DNA from: Dactylorhiza incarnata
Taxonomy: Eukaryota; Streptophyta; Magnoliopsida; Asparagales; Orchidaceae
Length of the DNA stretch: 64,000 nt
NCBI GenBank assembly: GCA_033032865.1
Contig: JAWHQI010000527.1
Span: 310,001 to 374,000 of the forward strand
Reading direction: 5' to 3'
Of the stretch, positions 46,816 to 59,880 are shown in pieces. Under the pieces are notes generated by a model. That model ran no database searches and had not been told where the DNA came from. It saw nothing but the letters and a program-made list of their open reading frames with translations. The stretch's first letter is position 1; every line of letters starts with the position of its first letter. The translations under genes and the position numbers were made by a program.

Positions 46816-47190
46816 CTCATTCTAAATCCATAAGAAAATTGAATTAAGAGGGATGGGATAAATCAAAAATCATCATCAATGGAGAGGCACGATTCATACC
46901 CTTGACCCGTTTCATGGCCCTCCACACAGAAGAGGGTGTCTCTGTTCTGCTTCCATTGACTCTGCCCACTTGGATCACCTGGAAGCTTGATTAGAGGATC
47001 TCACGCTTCTGGTCCACGAGCTCGCTGCTACCGCTGTCAACTATCCACCGCGCTTCCCTCCTCCCCCCTAATCTTCCCGCCAATGACTACATGGTGTTCC
47101 TACACCCCTGCCAAGGACATCCACCTGACTCATCTTCGCTGAATGAGATTTCGATGTTTTAAGACACTGACCCCATTTTTTGAATGAGAT
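46816..47190 (+). other. Gene-like fragment of unknown origin, copy 2
   Basis: Paralogue of 40346-40700 with the same frame, the same TGA and small differences (TGACTATGCC to TGACTCTGCC, an indel in the C run at about 47062). The right end carries a short repeat, GAATGAGATTTCGAT, at about 47143 and 47183, and gives way to the CACTA end. Confidence 0.35.
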
Positions 47191-47309
47191 TTCGATCTTT
47201 AGCCACGAATTTTTCCCGTGGCTAGACCGTGGCAAAAGCTCTTTAGCCATGGTTTTGGACTTCTTGCCAGGGCAATTAGCCCTGGCCAAAAGTCTGTTTT
47301 CTTGTAGTG
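47191..47309 (-). mobile_element. Terminal fragment of a CACTA (En/Spm-like) DNA transposon
   Basis: On the minus strand the segment begins CACTACAAGAAAACAGAC, the characteristic CACTA terminus. It continues with subterminal repeats in both orientations built on TTGGCCAGGGC, TTGCCCTGGCAAG, AGCCATGG/CCACGG and AGCCACGGGAAAA. The matching opposite terminus was not found in the window, and the paralogous junctions at 40700 and 44120 lack this sequence. It is therefore a truncated end of about 115 bp. No transposase is present. Confidence 0.8.
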
Positions 47310-47963
47310 CGTGTCGCATATTCCCACCTCCATCGCATCTCTCCTACCTCTGTCGCCTCCTACCTTCGTCGAATCGTACCTCCATTGACTCCTATTTCCG
47401 ACCTTCGTTGCTTCCTACATTTGTCGTCTCTTACTTTCGTCTCCTCATACCTCCATCGCAATATACCTCCGCCGTCGTCGACCTCCGCCCCCGCCGACCA
47501 CTGTCGTTGTCGACCTCCGTCGCATCCTACCCACCTACCATTGAGCGGGAGGAGCAGGAGGTGGGGGAGGACCTGGAGCCCTCTGTCGCACTCGCATCCA
47601 ATTCATACCTCCGACCTCCGTCGCCTCCTACCTCTATCTCCTCCTACCTCCATCATCATGTACCTTCGTCCCGTCCTACCTATGTAGCCACCAACCTCAT
47701 TTGCCGCCGACCTCTGTTTCCGCCCATCTCTATCGCCGCCTACCTCCATCGCCTCCTTCCGTTGTATCATACCTTCTACCTTAATCGCGTCATACTCCAC
47801 CGCCTTCTACTTACCTCACCGCCTACCTCCGTCGCTTCCTACCTCCGTTGTCTCCAACCTTTGTCGCCTCTGTCCATCGTCGCTCCTACCTATGCCCCCC
47901 GTCGCCTCCTACCTCTGTCCTCCGTGCCTCCTACCTCCTCCATTCGTCGCCTCCAACCTCCGG
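47310..47963. repeat. 16-bp pyrimidine-rich minisatellite
   Basis: Starts at TGTCGCATATTCC, as does 44122, and follows 44105-44935 closely, apart from a loss of about 150 bp near 47544. Confidence 0.8.
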
Positions 47964-48310
47964 GGATGACAGAAGGGGGAAACATATGGGGGGACGACGG
48001 AAGGGGTGGGGGCATAAGGCTTTAGAGCTTCATGAATGATAGAGTGTGTGGAGGGGGGGGGGGGGGGGGGCGAATGATGGGAGAGGACGAATAGGGTGAG
48101 GGACACCGAAGCCCCGAAGAATAGGGGGACGACGGAGGGGACCACGAAGCAGGCGATGAGTGAGGTTTATGGTAAGGGAGGACGACTGAGGAGGAGGAGA
48201 GAAGGACAGAGTGGGGCACCGGAGGAGGGGACCACTCAGGAAGGGACGAGGAAGGTTTGTGTTTTAGGGTCAGGGGGACGACAGGGGGGCAGGGGGCGTT
48301 CGGAGCTGGA
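47964..48310. repeat. G-rich block with 18-G run
   Basis: Paralogue of 44935-45240 with an expanded G run at 48053-48070 and the segment CGAATGATGGGAGAGGACGA. That segment has a diverged match at 30671-30700 beside the pol fragment. Confidence 0.78.
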
Positions 48311-49175
48311 GCATCTGGAGTGCCTTCCGTCGCACCCAGCTCCTACCTCTGCCGCACAGCTCCTACCTTCATCGCCTTCTACCCCCGTCACATCCTACCT
48401 CCGATGCATCCTACCTCTGCTGCATCCTACCTTCGACCTCCGTTGCATCCTGCCTGCTACCTCCATCGCCTTCTACCTGGTACCTCTGTCGCCTCCTACC
48501 CGCTACCTTTTTTTCTTCCTACTTCGTCGCATCCTACCTCTGTCGCCTCCTACTTGTGTCTTCTTCTATCTCCATTGCCTCCTACCCCTACCTTCGTTTC
48601 CTCCACCTCCGTCGCCTTCGTCCTCCGTTGCCTCCTGCCTCTGTCGTATCTACCTTCGAACTCCGTCGCCTCCTACCTTTGTCGCCTCCTACCTTCGACC
48701 TCTGCCGCATCCTACCTCTACTGCATCCTACTTTTGTCGCCTCCTACATCTGTCTCCTATCCCAATCGTCTCCTACGTCTACCACCTCATATCTTCATTT
48801 TCTACTTCTCCGTTGTCTCATTCTCCATTTTCTCCCTTTTTGTAGTCTCCAATTACTTCCTCTCCTTCTCCGTCATCTCCTTCTCTGTCTTCTTCAACCC
48901 CGTACTCTCATTTTCCTTCGTATCCTTCTCCATTATGTCATTCTCCTTCGTCCCCTCTATGTTTTCTCTTATATGTTTTCTCATTGTTCGTCATTTACAA
49001 CTCCATGCTCTCAATCTTGGCCTCTTCTTCCCCATAAAAGCCTTCTCACTCGTTTCATTCTCCGCAGTGTTAGAAGCTATCATACTCTTCTCCATCATCA
49101 CTAACAACGCTATCTCCTTCACAATCTCCTTTACCGTAACCTTCTTTGTTGACTCCCATGCTGTCAAACTCTATC
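48311..49175. repeat. 16-bp then 15-bp pyrimidine-rich minisatellite
   Basis: Paralogue of 45241-46095; transition from 16-bp to 15-bp units at about 48795. Open frames up to 314 codons are compositional. Confidence 0.82.
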
Positions 49176-50165
49176 CTTTGATGATTCTAAAAGCTAAATA
49201 AATCCTTAAGAAAATTGAATTAAGAGGGATGGGATAAATCAAAAATTATCATCAATCGAGAATCACGATGTCTATCTTAAATATAAATAATTGAATGTAT
49301 AATCTTGATTTTAAGTTCAAAATCAAAGTCAAAAGTTTTTCAAATGCTTGCTGTTAGAATTCAGCTATTAAATTTTTTTTGGTCGAAGATGAATCTTTTG
49401 GAAACTCATAAAAGCCTTTCTAGAGTAATGTCAGAATGTCACACTATCTCATACATTTTATTATTAATATTAATGAGAACCTAATATAACGTGTTTCTTT
49501 CACTTATAGAAGAGATTCATCTATGAAGTGTTATATGCTATTTAAACCTTATGTGTTATCCTCTAATCACTGTGTATTGACCTCTTATTACCATATGTAA
49601 GTTATTAACATAACAATATATCATTAGTTATTTAATTAACAATTCTAATCACTGGATAAAGTATAGGTCTCGTAGCTCACGTAAAAGACAATTGAGAGTT
49701 TTGAATTAGTAATTTATCACTTCATCAATTCTCTTAAAAAGGACAATAATACATGCACGTGGAATCACATTCCTTAATAGTATTTACCCTTCATCCTGTC
49801 CTTCTCCAAATGAAGTTGATTGAGCTAATTGGTCGCCCAATTATTTTTAATAGTATTTCTCTTATTAATTTCATCGCAGGAATATATCGAAGCGTCACCT
49901 AACTTTCAAGCGAGTCATTGCACTAAGTCTCCAACAATCCTTTACTAATAAGAAGATGAGTAACTCACTTCATCTTGCTATTTTTTGAAACTTCATTATG
50001 TATGATTATCTAATTTCTTAGTTCTCATGGTTAATTGTAAATACTAATAATTTCAAAAAAGAGAAAATCATTATTTAATTTGGTAATTGATTCTTTTTTC
50101 TTTAACATGGTTCTATAAGTGCTAAGTTGGGTTAATTAGGTAACCTAATGTTGTAGAAAAAATCA
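49176..50165. repeat. A+T-rich tail (type 2), copy 1
   Basis: About 990 bp shared with 55010-56795 (minus the chloroplast insert) and 58795-59695. Landmarks are AGTCTCCAACAATCCTTTAC, GGAATATATCGAAGCGTC and TCTAATCACTGTGTATTGAC. No ORF, tRNA or recognisable TE domain. The segment at 50020-50060 gives the uninterrupted version of the chloroplast insertion site. Confidence 0.8.
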
Positions 50166-50370
50166 CAAATTTTTGTTGTCTCCTCCTCTATTGTTTTCTT
50201 ATCCGTCATCTCTGAATCTATCATCTCCTCCATTCTCTCCTTCTCCGTCGTTTTTGAAGCCCTCGTTTCATTATCTGTCATCTCAAAATCCATCTCCGTC
50301 TTCGCCGTCGCGAATCCATCATCCCCTTTGTTGAATCCTTCTACGTCGTCTCTGACTCTGTTGAATTTTA
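50166..50370. repeat. CT-rich segment, paralogous to 56796-57000
   Basis: Shares CCATCATCCCCTTTGTTGAA-type sequence and its order with 56938 onward. The minus strand is acidic/Lys-rich in translation but has stops. Confidence 0.7.
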
Positions 50371-50520
50371 TGGTTTAGGGTTAGGGGGCGACAAAGAGGG
50401 AGGGGGGCGGACGACCGATGGGGAGGATAACTGAGGGGGACGTCGGAGGAGGGGACCACTAAGGAGGGGAAAGGAAAGTTTAGGGTGTAGGGTTAGGGGA
50501 CGACGAAGGGGCACGTCTTG
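50371..50520. repeat. G-rich block
   Basis: TTTAGGGTTAGGGGGCGACA, then GGGACCACTAAGGAGGGGA, then TTTAGGGTGTAGGGTTAGGG. Confidence 0.72.
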
Positions 50521-51376
50521 AGCTGGAGCATCCACCGTCTGGACTTGGAGTGCCCTCCACCACATCCATCTCGTACCTCCGTCGCATCCATCTCCTACCT
50601 CCGCCGTATCCAACTCCTAAACTTCGCTGCATCCAGCTCATACCTCTGTCGTATCCTACCTCTGTCGCATTCTACCTGTGTCTCCTCCTATGTCCATCGC
50701 CTCCTACCTCTGTTACATCCTATCTTTGTCGCCTGTTATCTCTGTTGCCTCCTACCTCCGACGCCTTCATCCTCCATCGCCTCCGATCTTCTTTGTATCT
50801 TACCTCCGACCTTCGTCGCCTCATACACCTACCTCCGCCATATCCTATTTCTGTCGCACCATACCTTTGTGGCCTCCTACCTCTGTTGCCTCCTACTCGC
50901 ATCTCATATCTTCATCACCGCCTACCTCCGCCGCCTCCTACCTCCATCTTCCTATCTCCGTCGTCTTGTTCTATGTCGTCTACTTCTCTGTTTTCTCTTT
51001 TTTTTAGTCTCCAATTCCATCATCTCCTTCTTCGCCATCTCCTTCTCTGTCTTCTCCAACTCTATACTCTCCTTTTCTGTCGTATCATTCTCAATCATGT
51101 AATTCTTCTTCGTCTCCTTCTAAGTGTTCTTCTTCTAAGTTTTCTAATTGTTTGTCATTTATAACTCCATGCTCTCCTTCTCAGTCCCTTCTTCTCCATC
51201 CCCCTCCTCACTCGTCTTGTTCTCATGCCTTTGTCGCATCTGCCTCCTATCTCCATTGCCTCCTACCTCCGTCGCCTTCGTCCTCCGTCGCCTCGAACTT
51301 CTATCACATCCTACCTCCGACTTTCGTCACCCATACCTCATACCTTCGTCACTTCCTATCTCTATCGCGTCCTACC
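50521..51376. repeat. 16-bp and 15-bp pyrimidine-rich minisatellites
   Basis: 16-bp units at about 50545-50975 and 51221-51376, 15-bp units between. The block is split by the solo LTR; its 16-bp units resume at 53929. Confidence 0.82.
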
Positions 51377-53928
51377 TGTAACAACCCTACTTATTTTAAT
51401 AAGCATTTATATAATTGGGTTATTCTATCCGCACCCAACCCCTGTTAATCCCGCACCCCAGCCTTTTCCCCCTATTAAAATCCCGCAAGATCGCTTGGTT
51501 AGGGCTACCGATCCCGCTCCCATCCCCGCTCCCGCTCTCCCATCTCCCGATCGCCTTCTCCAGCGCCTTCTCCATCTCCAGTCGTCGACTCCTCCCTCTC
51601 CTGATCTCGATTCCGCCTCCTGCGCCTCCCCCCGTCGCTGCCGACGCCGTCTGCCCCCTCCTCTGCGCTCGGGACCGATGGCATCCCGCCTCCAGCCTCC
51701 TCTCCTCAAGGACCAGCAGCCTTCTCCTCCTCCATAGGGGCCGACAACCACCTCCTCTCCCTCCTGCAACCCCTTCCTCTCCGTTTGGGCCGAGTTTTTG
51801 CGTGAGGAATGACTAGAGTTCCCTTCTTTCTCCTCCTCGGGCTCGGATTTGTCTTCCTTGGGTAAGATCCTTCCTCCTCCACCCTTGATTTCAGATTTAT
51901 GCACCTTTATAATTGATTAATTGCTATTAGTTGTGATTTCCGGTACCGATTGTCGAACCTCTCAGCAAGATCTCTCCAAAGCCCTCTCCGATTTAGGGTT
52001 TCCGCAACCTAAACGCCGTCAAGTCTCCGTTTACTTGTGGTAATCTCTTCTCCCCTCACTTTTGAGGGAGGTAAATCTGCTAAAACCCGTTTTGTTTATT
52101 TTCCGTGTCGTAGAATGCATGTGTTAGCGTAGTAAATTATGCTACATCTCTTTCGTTGTGCTTGATCAGGTTCAAAATTGTGATGTCTGTTATTGCTTGT
52201 GCCGCTTAGCCGCCTCCGTCAGATTCAGCCTCATTTAAGGCAAGTAGAGATCCCTCTCTCTTGCAAGCATTGAATTTTATTTAGCCTGTCCCGTTCTTAT
52301 GTTTTTATGTTTCCCCTTGAAATACATGTTTCATCAAATAAACTTAGTTCTTGAATGTCTGAATTTGACTTGTTAATAGATTGAGGTGTCACGTGTTTGG
52401 AATGTCACAAGTTGTGAACGCGAATGATGGTTACTCGAATTTTCACTTAAATGAATTGGTTTTAATTGGATTTTCATTTAAATGAATTGCATCTCATTTG
52501 ATGGATAAATGTAAGACTAGTAGATCTTTTCGAGCAGGAACATTAATTGTTATAATAATAAATGTTAAAATTCCTGCTAGCAATTAGGTGAATTGTGCTT
52601 GATATAAAATCTTCGACTCGTACACATGGTTACTTAGAAGATATTCGTGTCTTGGAATGACGTAATCTAAAGGAATACTGGATATCCTAGAAAATGTTGT
52701 ATAGTAATCTTATTACTCGTGAATGCTTGAATCCGCAAGTTTCAAAACTCTCTATCGAGTTCTCTGAGTCATCGAATCTTGTTTCTTATGCATGGCTGGT
52801 TCCAAGACTTGGTTAAATAACGTTCTATAACTTGATTACTCCCGTTTCACGTTTGTAAAATATATTCTTGTATATCTGAATCAGTATTTTGGTTACATGT
52901 CTTGATATGCTAGAATCCACGAAATCCTGCGCTAAGTCATTATTAACGCAAGTTAACATTGAAAGGCAGGGTTTAATTTATGAAACTCCTTGACTTGGGT
53001 TCCCTCTTGAATCCCTAATGGGAACAAAGGACCGGTCATAGCGAGCTTAAATTTCTGAATCACTTAGGTCCTGCGTGTCATAAGCAAAATCTTGGAAGCT
53101 AGAGTTTAGATGGTGCATCGTCTTGATTGCATGGTCACGGTAAGCAAGAAATATTCTTATTCTAGTAAGACTTACACTTGAACTTGAGTGTGAACCATGT
53201 GCACCCACTGTAAACACCTACGCATTTTAACGATTACAGCTTATGTCGTTGCAAGAATGTTTATGCTATACTCCGGAGTAGACTAATATTTTCTGATAGT
53301 TCTGCTTGTTTCAGTTACTTGCTTGTTTCACTGGCTTGCTTCGGGATTAATTGGTACCTTAGAATTTTTAATTTCTTCTGCACGTACCTAAATTTATAGC
53401 TTGTTTACGGTTGATTTTCAATGTTCTGAGGCTTTTCCTTCTTGTTTTGGAATTTGCCTCAGCGTTCGTGCCTGCGCCGCCTGCTTCCTGAGCCGATCTG
53501 CGTCAAGCTTCAGGTTTTGTGTTTATGTTTCATTTCTTTATCTGTCGAATATTTTGTTATGTAATAATTACGATCAGACATTTTCTCCTGTTTCATGGAC
53601 AATTGCTAGGCTAAATCATATATGTACTAGAATTTGACATGATTTGCATGTTCATTTCTCTGAATTGTCTTTGCATTTCGATCTGTATCAAAACTTGTAT
53701 CATAAAGTTTTTCTGCAAAAAAAAAATGCATGTGCACATGTTTCAAACTCACATTTTAAAGCTTCCGCAACAAAACAAACAGTTTTTCTTCAAATTAATT
53801 ATTTTAGAACTTATTTTGTAGTATTTCTGTTTCCGCCTTAACAGACATGGTTTCCTTTTCGCCCATGCCTGTGGCATCACGGCACGCCCCGAAGCGCACT
53901 CTGATTCTTGTCGAGACGGGTCGTGACA
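51377..53928 (+). mobile_element. Solo LTR, 2552 bp, Ty3/gypsy-like, with 5-bp target duplication
   Basis: Begins TGTAACAACCC and ends GGGTCGTGACA. Both sides are flanked by CTACC (51372-51376 and 53929-53933), and the interrupted 16-bp minisatellite continues across it. No primer binding site, polypurine tract or coding region accompanies it, so recombination between two LTRs has presumably removed the body. The first 500 bp are C-rich and the rest A+T-richer. Short ORFs here (for example 51225-51737 and 53401-53637) cross the boundary or lack support. The long LTR and terminal sequences recall plant Ty3 chromovirus-type elements, which is an inference. Confidence 0.85.
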
Positions 53929-54655
53929 CTACCTCTGTTGCCTCCTACTTGTGTCTTCTATCACCTTCACCTCCTACCTCAGCCACCTCCTACCTCGATC
54001 GCCCTACTGTCGTCGTCTCGTTCAATGTTGTCTATCTCTCTATTGTCTCATTCTCCATTTTCTCACCTTTTGTAGTCTCTAATTCCACCCGCTCCTTCTC
54101 CGTCTTCTCCAACTCTGTAGACTCCTTTTTCGTCGTATCCTTCTCCATCATGTCATTCTCCCTTTTCTCCTTCTACACTTTCTCCTTCTATGTTGTCTCA
54201 TTGTTCGTCATTTACAACTCCATGCTCTCCTTCTCAGCTCCATCGTCTCCTTCTCCCTTGTCTCGTTCTCCGCGGTCTTAGAGCTATCATACTCTTCTTT
54301 ATCATCTCATTCCTTGTTGTCTCTGAATCCATGATGAAATTCTCTATCTCCTTCTCCACAGTCTCCTTTACCATGGCCTTCTTTGTTGACTCCTACACTG
54401 TCCGACTCCATCCTTTCCTTCTCCATCATCTACAAATGCATCTTTATCCTTCTCTGTCGGCTCAAGTGGAGGCGGCATACGAGCAGGAAGAGGCGGTGGA
54501 GGAGCTGGAGCTGGAGCCCTTCGTTGCATCCAGCTCATACCTCCATGATGTCTAACTCCTACTTCTGTCGCATCCATCTCCCACCTTCGTCGCCTCCTAC
54601 CTTTCTCGAATCCAACCTCCATCGAATCCTACTTTTGACCTTCGTCTCCTCCTAC
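53929..54655. repeat. 16-bp and 15-bp pyrimidine-rich minisatellites
   Basis: 16-bp units to about 54025 and from 54476, 15-bp units between. This is the continuation of the block cut by the solo LTR. Confidence 0.8.
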
Positions 54656-55891
54656 CTTTCCAAAATCACAATTTTTTTATTGTTTATCTCCTCGACTTCA
54701 AACCTTACTTCTAACAAATTACCATATTACAATCATCCATCATGAAATCAAAACAATATAAATAATGATCCTTGATTGATACACATAAATCTCCAAAGAT
54801 ATCACCTACATAATGGGCAGGACAAGTGACGTAGAAAAACCAATCCAGAGCATCAATCTCTCAACATCATCACAATCATTTACATAAAATCAGAACAAAC
54901 ATTTAGAAGAATAGACAATTTACATAAAATTGGAACAAGCATTTAGAAGAATAATTCCACATAATTAATTTTTCAATATTATTAGATTAATAAGTAAATT
55001 ATGAACAAATCCATTGATGATTCAGTAAAGAATTTTCTGTCATAAAAGCTAAATAAATCCTTAAGAAAAATGAATAATGAGCGAGGGGGATAAATAAAAA
55101 AATCATCATCAATGGGAGAGTCAGGATGTCTATCTTCAATGTAAATAATTGAATGTTAGTCTTGATTTTAAGTTCAAAACCAAAGTCAAAAATTTTTCAA
55201 ATGCTTACCGCTAGAATTCAACTATTTAAATTTTTTTGTTGGCCGAAGATGAATCTTTTGGAAGCTCATAAAAGCTGTTCTAGAGTTGGATCAAAATGTC
55301 ATACTATCTCATACATTTTATTGTTAATATTAATGAGAATCTAATATAATATGTTTCTTTTCCATGATAAAGAGATTCATCTATGGAGTGTTACATGCTA
55401 TTTAAAACTTATGTGTTGGCTTCTAATCACTGTGTATTGACCGCTTATTATCATATGTAAGTTATTAACATATAACAATATATTATTAGTAATTTGATTA
55501 ACGATTCTAATCACTGGATAATGGATAGGGGTCTCGTAGCACACATATAAGACAATTGAGAGTATTTTGAATTGGTAATATATCACTTTATCCATTCTCT
55601 TAAAAACGCTATAATACATGCAGGTGAAATCACATTCTTTAATAGTATTTATCATTTTTCCTCTCCTTCTCCAAATGAAGTTGATTGAGCTAATTAGTCA
55701 CCCAATTATTTTTATAATATGTCTCTCATTAATCTCACCGGAGGAATATATCGAAGCGTCGCCGAACTTTCAAGCGAGTCATTACATTAAGTCTCCAACA
55801 ATGCTTTACCGGTAAGAAGATAAGTAACTTACACTTCACCTTAGCTATTTTTTGAAACTTCATTCTGCGTGATTATCTAATTTCTTAGTTC
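54656..55891. repeat. A+T-rich tails types 1 and 2 in series
   Basis: 54656-55020 matches the second half of tail type 1 (39950-40310). 55010-55891 matches tail type 2 (49176-50030). Interrupted at 55891 by chloroplast DNA. No gene. Confidence 0.78.
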
Positions 55892-55892
55892 A

Positions 55893-56605
<713 letters not shown>

Positions 56606-56661
56606 GGGCCTGTAGCTCAGAGGATTAGAGCACGTGGCTACGAACCACGGTGTCGGGGGTT
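56606..56661 (+). pseudogene. trnR-ACG: Truncated chloroplast tRNA-Arg (ACG)
   Basis: GGGCCTGTAGCTCAGAGGAT begins the acceptor and D arms, and the anticodon ACG lies at 56640-56642. The match ends in the T-arm after GTCGGGGGTT. The T-loop, 3' T-stem and acceptor 3' strand (about 18 nt) are missing, so no functional tRNA can form. Confidence 0.9.
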
Positions 56662-56795
56662 TAGTAATTTTAAAAATAAGAAAATTCGTTATTTAATTTT
56701 GTAATTGATTCTTTTTTTCTTTAACAAGGTTTTATAATTGCTAAGTTAGACTAATTAGGTAACCTTATGTTGTTGAAAAAAATCATAAAATTTCT
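56662..56795. repeat. A+T-rich tail (type 2), right-hand remainder
   Basis: Continues the repeat broken by the chloroplast insert; matches 50040-50170. Confidence 0.8.
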
Positions 56796-58735
56796 GTTGT
56801 GTCCTCCTCTATTGTTTCCTTCTACGTCATCTCTGAATCTATCGCCTCCTCCATCCTCTCCTTCTCTGTCATTTTTGAATCTCACGTTTCATTCTTCGTC
56901 GTCTCAAAATCTATCTCCATCTTCGTCGTCACGAATCCACCATCCCCTTTGTTGAATCCTTCTTCGTCGTCTCTGACTCCGTTGAATCCATCTCCATCGT
57001 TTTTTCTCTATTATCTCCTCTGTCTCCTCCTATGTCTTGTTCTCTTCTGTCGTCTCGTCCTCTACGCGTCCTTCTCCATCACGTCCTCCCCCGCTGCATC
57101 CTTCTTCATCGCGTCCTCTGCTGTCGAGTCCTGCCCTATCGCATCCTTCCTTATCGCGTCTTGCCATGTTGCTTCCTACGCTGCCGTTTCTTGCCCCATA
57201 TCACATCCCTCCTTGTCGCTGGAGCTGGAGCTGGAGCAGAATTTGGGCTTCTTCTCTGTCCTCTCTTTCTATTTTTTCTCCTTCCATGTTTTCTCATTTT
57301 TCATCATTTCATGCTCTCCGTCTCACTCGTATTCTTCTCCATCGTCTGCTTCTCCCTCGTCTCCTATCTCCATTGCCTCCTACCTCCGCCACCTACCTCC
57401 ATCGCCCTACCTCAGTCGTCTCATTCTATGTCGTCTACTTCTTCATTGTCTCAGTCTCCATTTTCTCTTTTTTATAGTGTCCAATTCCATCCTCATCTTC
57501 TCTGTCATCTCCTTCTCTGTCGTCTCCTTCTCTGTCGTCTCCTTCTCTATCTTCTTCTACTCCATACTCTCCTTTTCCATTGTATCCATTTCAACCAGGT
57601 CATTATCCCTCGCCTCCTACGTTTTCTCCTTCTATGTTTTCTCATTGTTCGTCATCCACAACTCCATGCTCTCCTTCTCAGTCTCTTCTTCTCCATCGTC
57701 TCCTTCTCCCTAGTCTCGTTCTCTGTGGTCTTAAAAGCTATTATATTCTTATTTATCATCTCATTACTTGTTGTCTCCCCCTCCCTCGTCTTTGAAGCCC
57801 TCCTCTGTCGTGTCGAAGCCTCCTACCTCTGTCCCCTCCTATCTTTGTCGCCTCCTATCTCCATTGCCTCCTACCTCTGACGCCCTCGTCCTCCATCGCC
57901 TCCGATCTCTGGCATCTTACCTCCGACCTTCTTCGCCTTATACTCCTACCTCCGTCGCATCCTATCTCTGTCGCGCCCTACCTATGTCGCCTCCTACCCA
58001 CGTCTCCTATCTTCATCGCCTCCTACCTCCGCCACCTCCTACGTCCATCGCCCTACCTCCGTCGTCTCATTCGATGTCGTCTACTTATTTGTTGTCTTAT
58101 TCTCCATTTTCTCCTTTTTATAGTGTCAAATTCCATCCTCTCCTTCTCCGTCATCTCCTTCTCTGTCTCCTCCAACTCCATACCCTCCTTTTCTGTCGTA
58201 TCCTTCTCCATCATGTAATTCGCCCACGTCTCCTTCTACGCTTTCTCCTTTTATGTTTTCTCATTGTTCGTCAATTATGACTTTATGTTCTCCTTCTCAG
58301 TCTCTTCTTCTCCATCCTGTTCTTCTCCCTTGTCTTGTTCTCCGCAGTTTTAGAAGCTATCATACTCTTCTTTATCATCTAATTCCTTGTTGTCTCTGAA
58401 TTCATCATCAGATTCTCCATCATCACCAACAACGCTATATCATTCTCCGCAATCTCCTTTTCTGTAACCTTCTTTGTTGACTCCTACTCTATACGACTTC
58501 ATCTTGTCCTTCTCCTTCATCTCCAACTGCATCTTATCCTTCTCTGTCGGCCCAGGAGGCGGCGACATAGGAGCACGAGGAGTAGTTGGCGGAGGAGGAG
58601 ATGGAGCCCTCCGTCGCATCTAGCTCATATCTCCATTACATCCATCTCCTACTTCTGTCGCATCCAACTCCTACCTCCGTTGTATCTGTCTCCTTCCTTC
58701 GCCGCATCCATCTCCTACCTTCGTTGCATTTAGAA
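56796..58735. repeat. CT-rich segment and alternating 15-bp and 16-bp minisatellites
   Basis: 56796-57000 matches 50166-50370. 57000-57360 holds a local variant with CATCGCGTCCT-type units. 16-bp units lie at about 57361-57425, 57791-58075 and 58601-58735, 15-bp units at 57426-57790 and 58076-58600. Open frames up to 304 codons are compositional. Confidence 0.8.
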
Positions 58736-59695
58736 GAATTATTCCACCAAACTAATTCTTCAATATTAGTAGATTAATATGTAAATTATGCACAAATCCT
58801 TTGATAATTCAGTAAAGGATTGTCTGTCATATAAGCTAAGTAAATCCTTAAGAAAACTGAATAAAGAGAGAGGGGATAAAATAAAAATCATCATCAATGA
58901 GAGAGTGAGGATTTTATCTTCAATATAAATAATTGAATGTATAATCTTGATTTTAAGTTCAAAACAAAGTCAAAAGTTTTTCAAATGCTTGTTGCTAGAA
59001 TTCAACCGTTAAAATTTTTCTGAAGATAAATCTTTTGGAAGCTCATAAAAGCCTTTATTGAGTAAGGTCAGAATGTCATACTATCTCCTATAATTTATTG
59101 TTAATATTAATGAGAACCTAATATAATGTGTTTCTTTTCCTTTTAAAAGAGATTCATTTATGGAATTTTACATGTTATTTAAACCTTATTTGTTGGCCTC
59201 TAATCACTATGTATTAACCTTTTATTATCATATGTAAGTTATTAACATAACAATATATCATTAGTTATTTGATTAACGATTCTAATCACTGGATATAGTA
59301 TAGGTCTCTTTGCACACATAGAAGACAATTCAGAGTATTTTGAATTAGTAATTTATCACTTCATTCATTCTCTTAAAAAAGACAATAATACGTGCACGTG
59401 AAATCAAATTCCTTAATGTATTTATCCTTCATCCTCTCCTCCAAATGAAATTGATTGAGCTAATTAGTCACCCAATTTTTTTTAATAATATTTCTCATTA
59501 ATTTCACCGTAGGAATATATCGAAGCATCGCCGAAGTTTCAGGCGAGTTATTGCATTAAGTCTCCAACAATCCTTTACCAAGAAGAAGATGAGTAATTAA
59601 CATTTCATCTAGCTATTTTTTGAAACTTCATTAGTCATGATTATCTAATTTTTTAATTCTCATGGTTAATTGCAAATATTAATAATTTTGAAAAT
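58736..59695. repeat. A+T-rich tail (type 2), copy 3
   Basis: Matches 49176-50060 and 55010-55891, with an intact junction at 59650-59690 where the chloroplast insert lies in copy 2. No gene. Confidence 0.8.
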
Positions 59696-59880
59696 GAGAA
59701 ACGATAGAGGAGGGTACGAGTGAGATTTAGGGTTAGGGGGGATGACGGAGGGGAGGGACAGACGACGGAGGGTTACTCCGGAGGAGGGTACCACTAAGGA
59801 GGTGACGAGGAAGGTTTATGGTTAGGGGGACAACAGAGGGGGAATCTAGAGCTGAAGCATCCTCGGTCAGGAGTTGGAGT
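59696..59880. repeat. G-rich block
   Basis: AGATTTAGGGTTAGGGGGGA, GACGACGGAGGG and GGGTACCACTAAGGAGG; similar to 50371-50520. Confidence 0.72.

Noticed and set aside
49352..49936. Possible minus-strand solo LTR (TGTTGGAGACTTAG...TTCTAACA)
   Set aside because: Both flanks are conserved in the paralogues at 55216 and 58988, the second terminus is not conserved there, and no target duplication is seen; it is simply part of tail type 2.
51415..53841. Host gene with 5' exon and introns suggested by CT-rich leader and GTAAG sites
   Set aside because: No coding frame longer than about 80 codons lies fully inside, and the stretch is bounded by LTR termini and a 5-bp duplication.
56606..56661. Functional tRNA-Arg gene
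   Set aside because: The 3' quarter is missing and the 5' side is plastid spacer; the acceptor stem cannot form.
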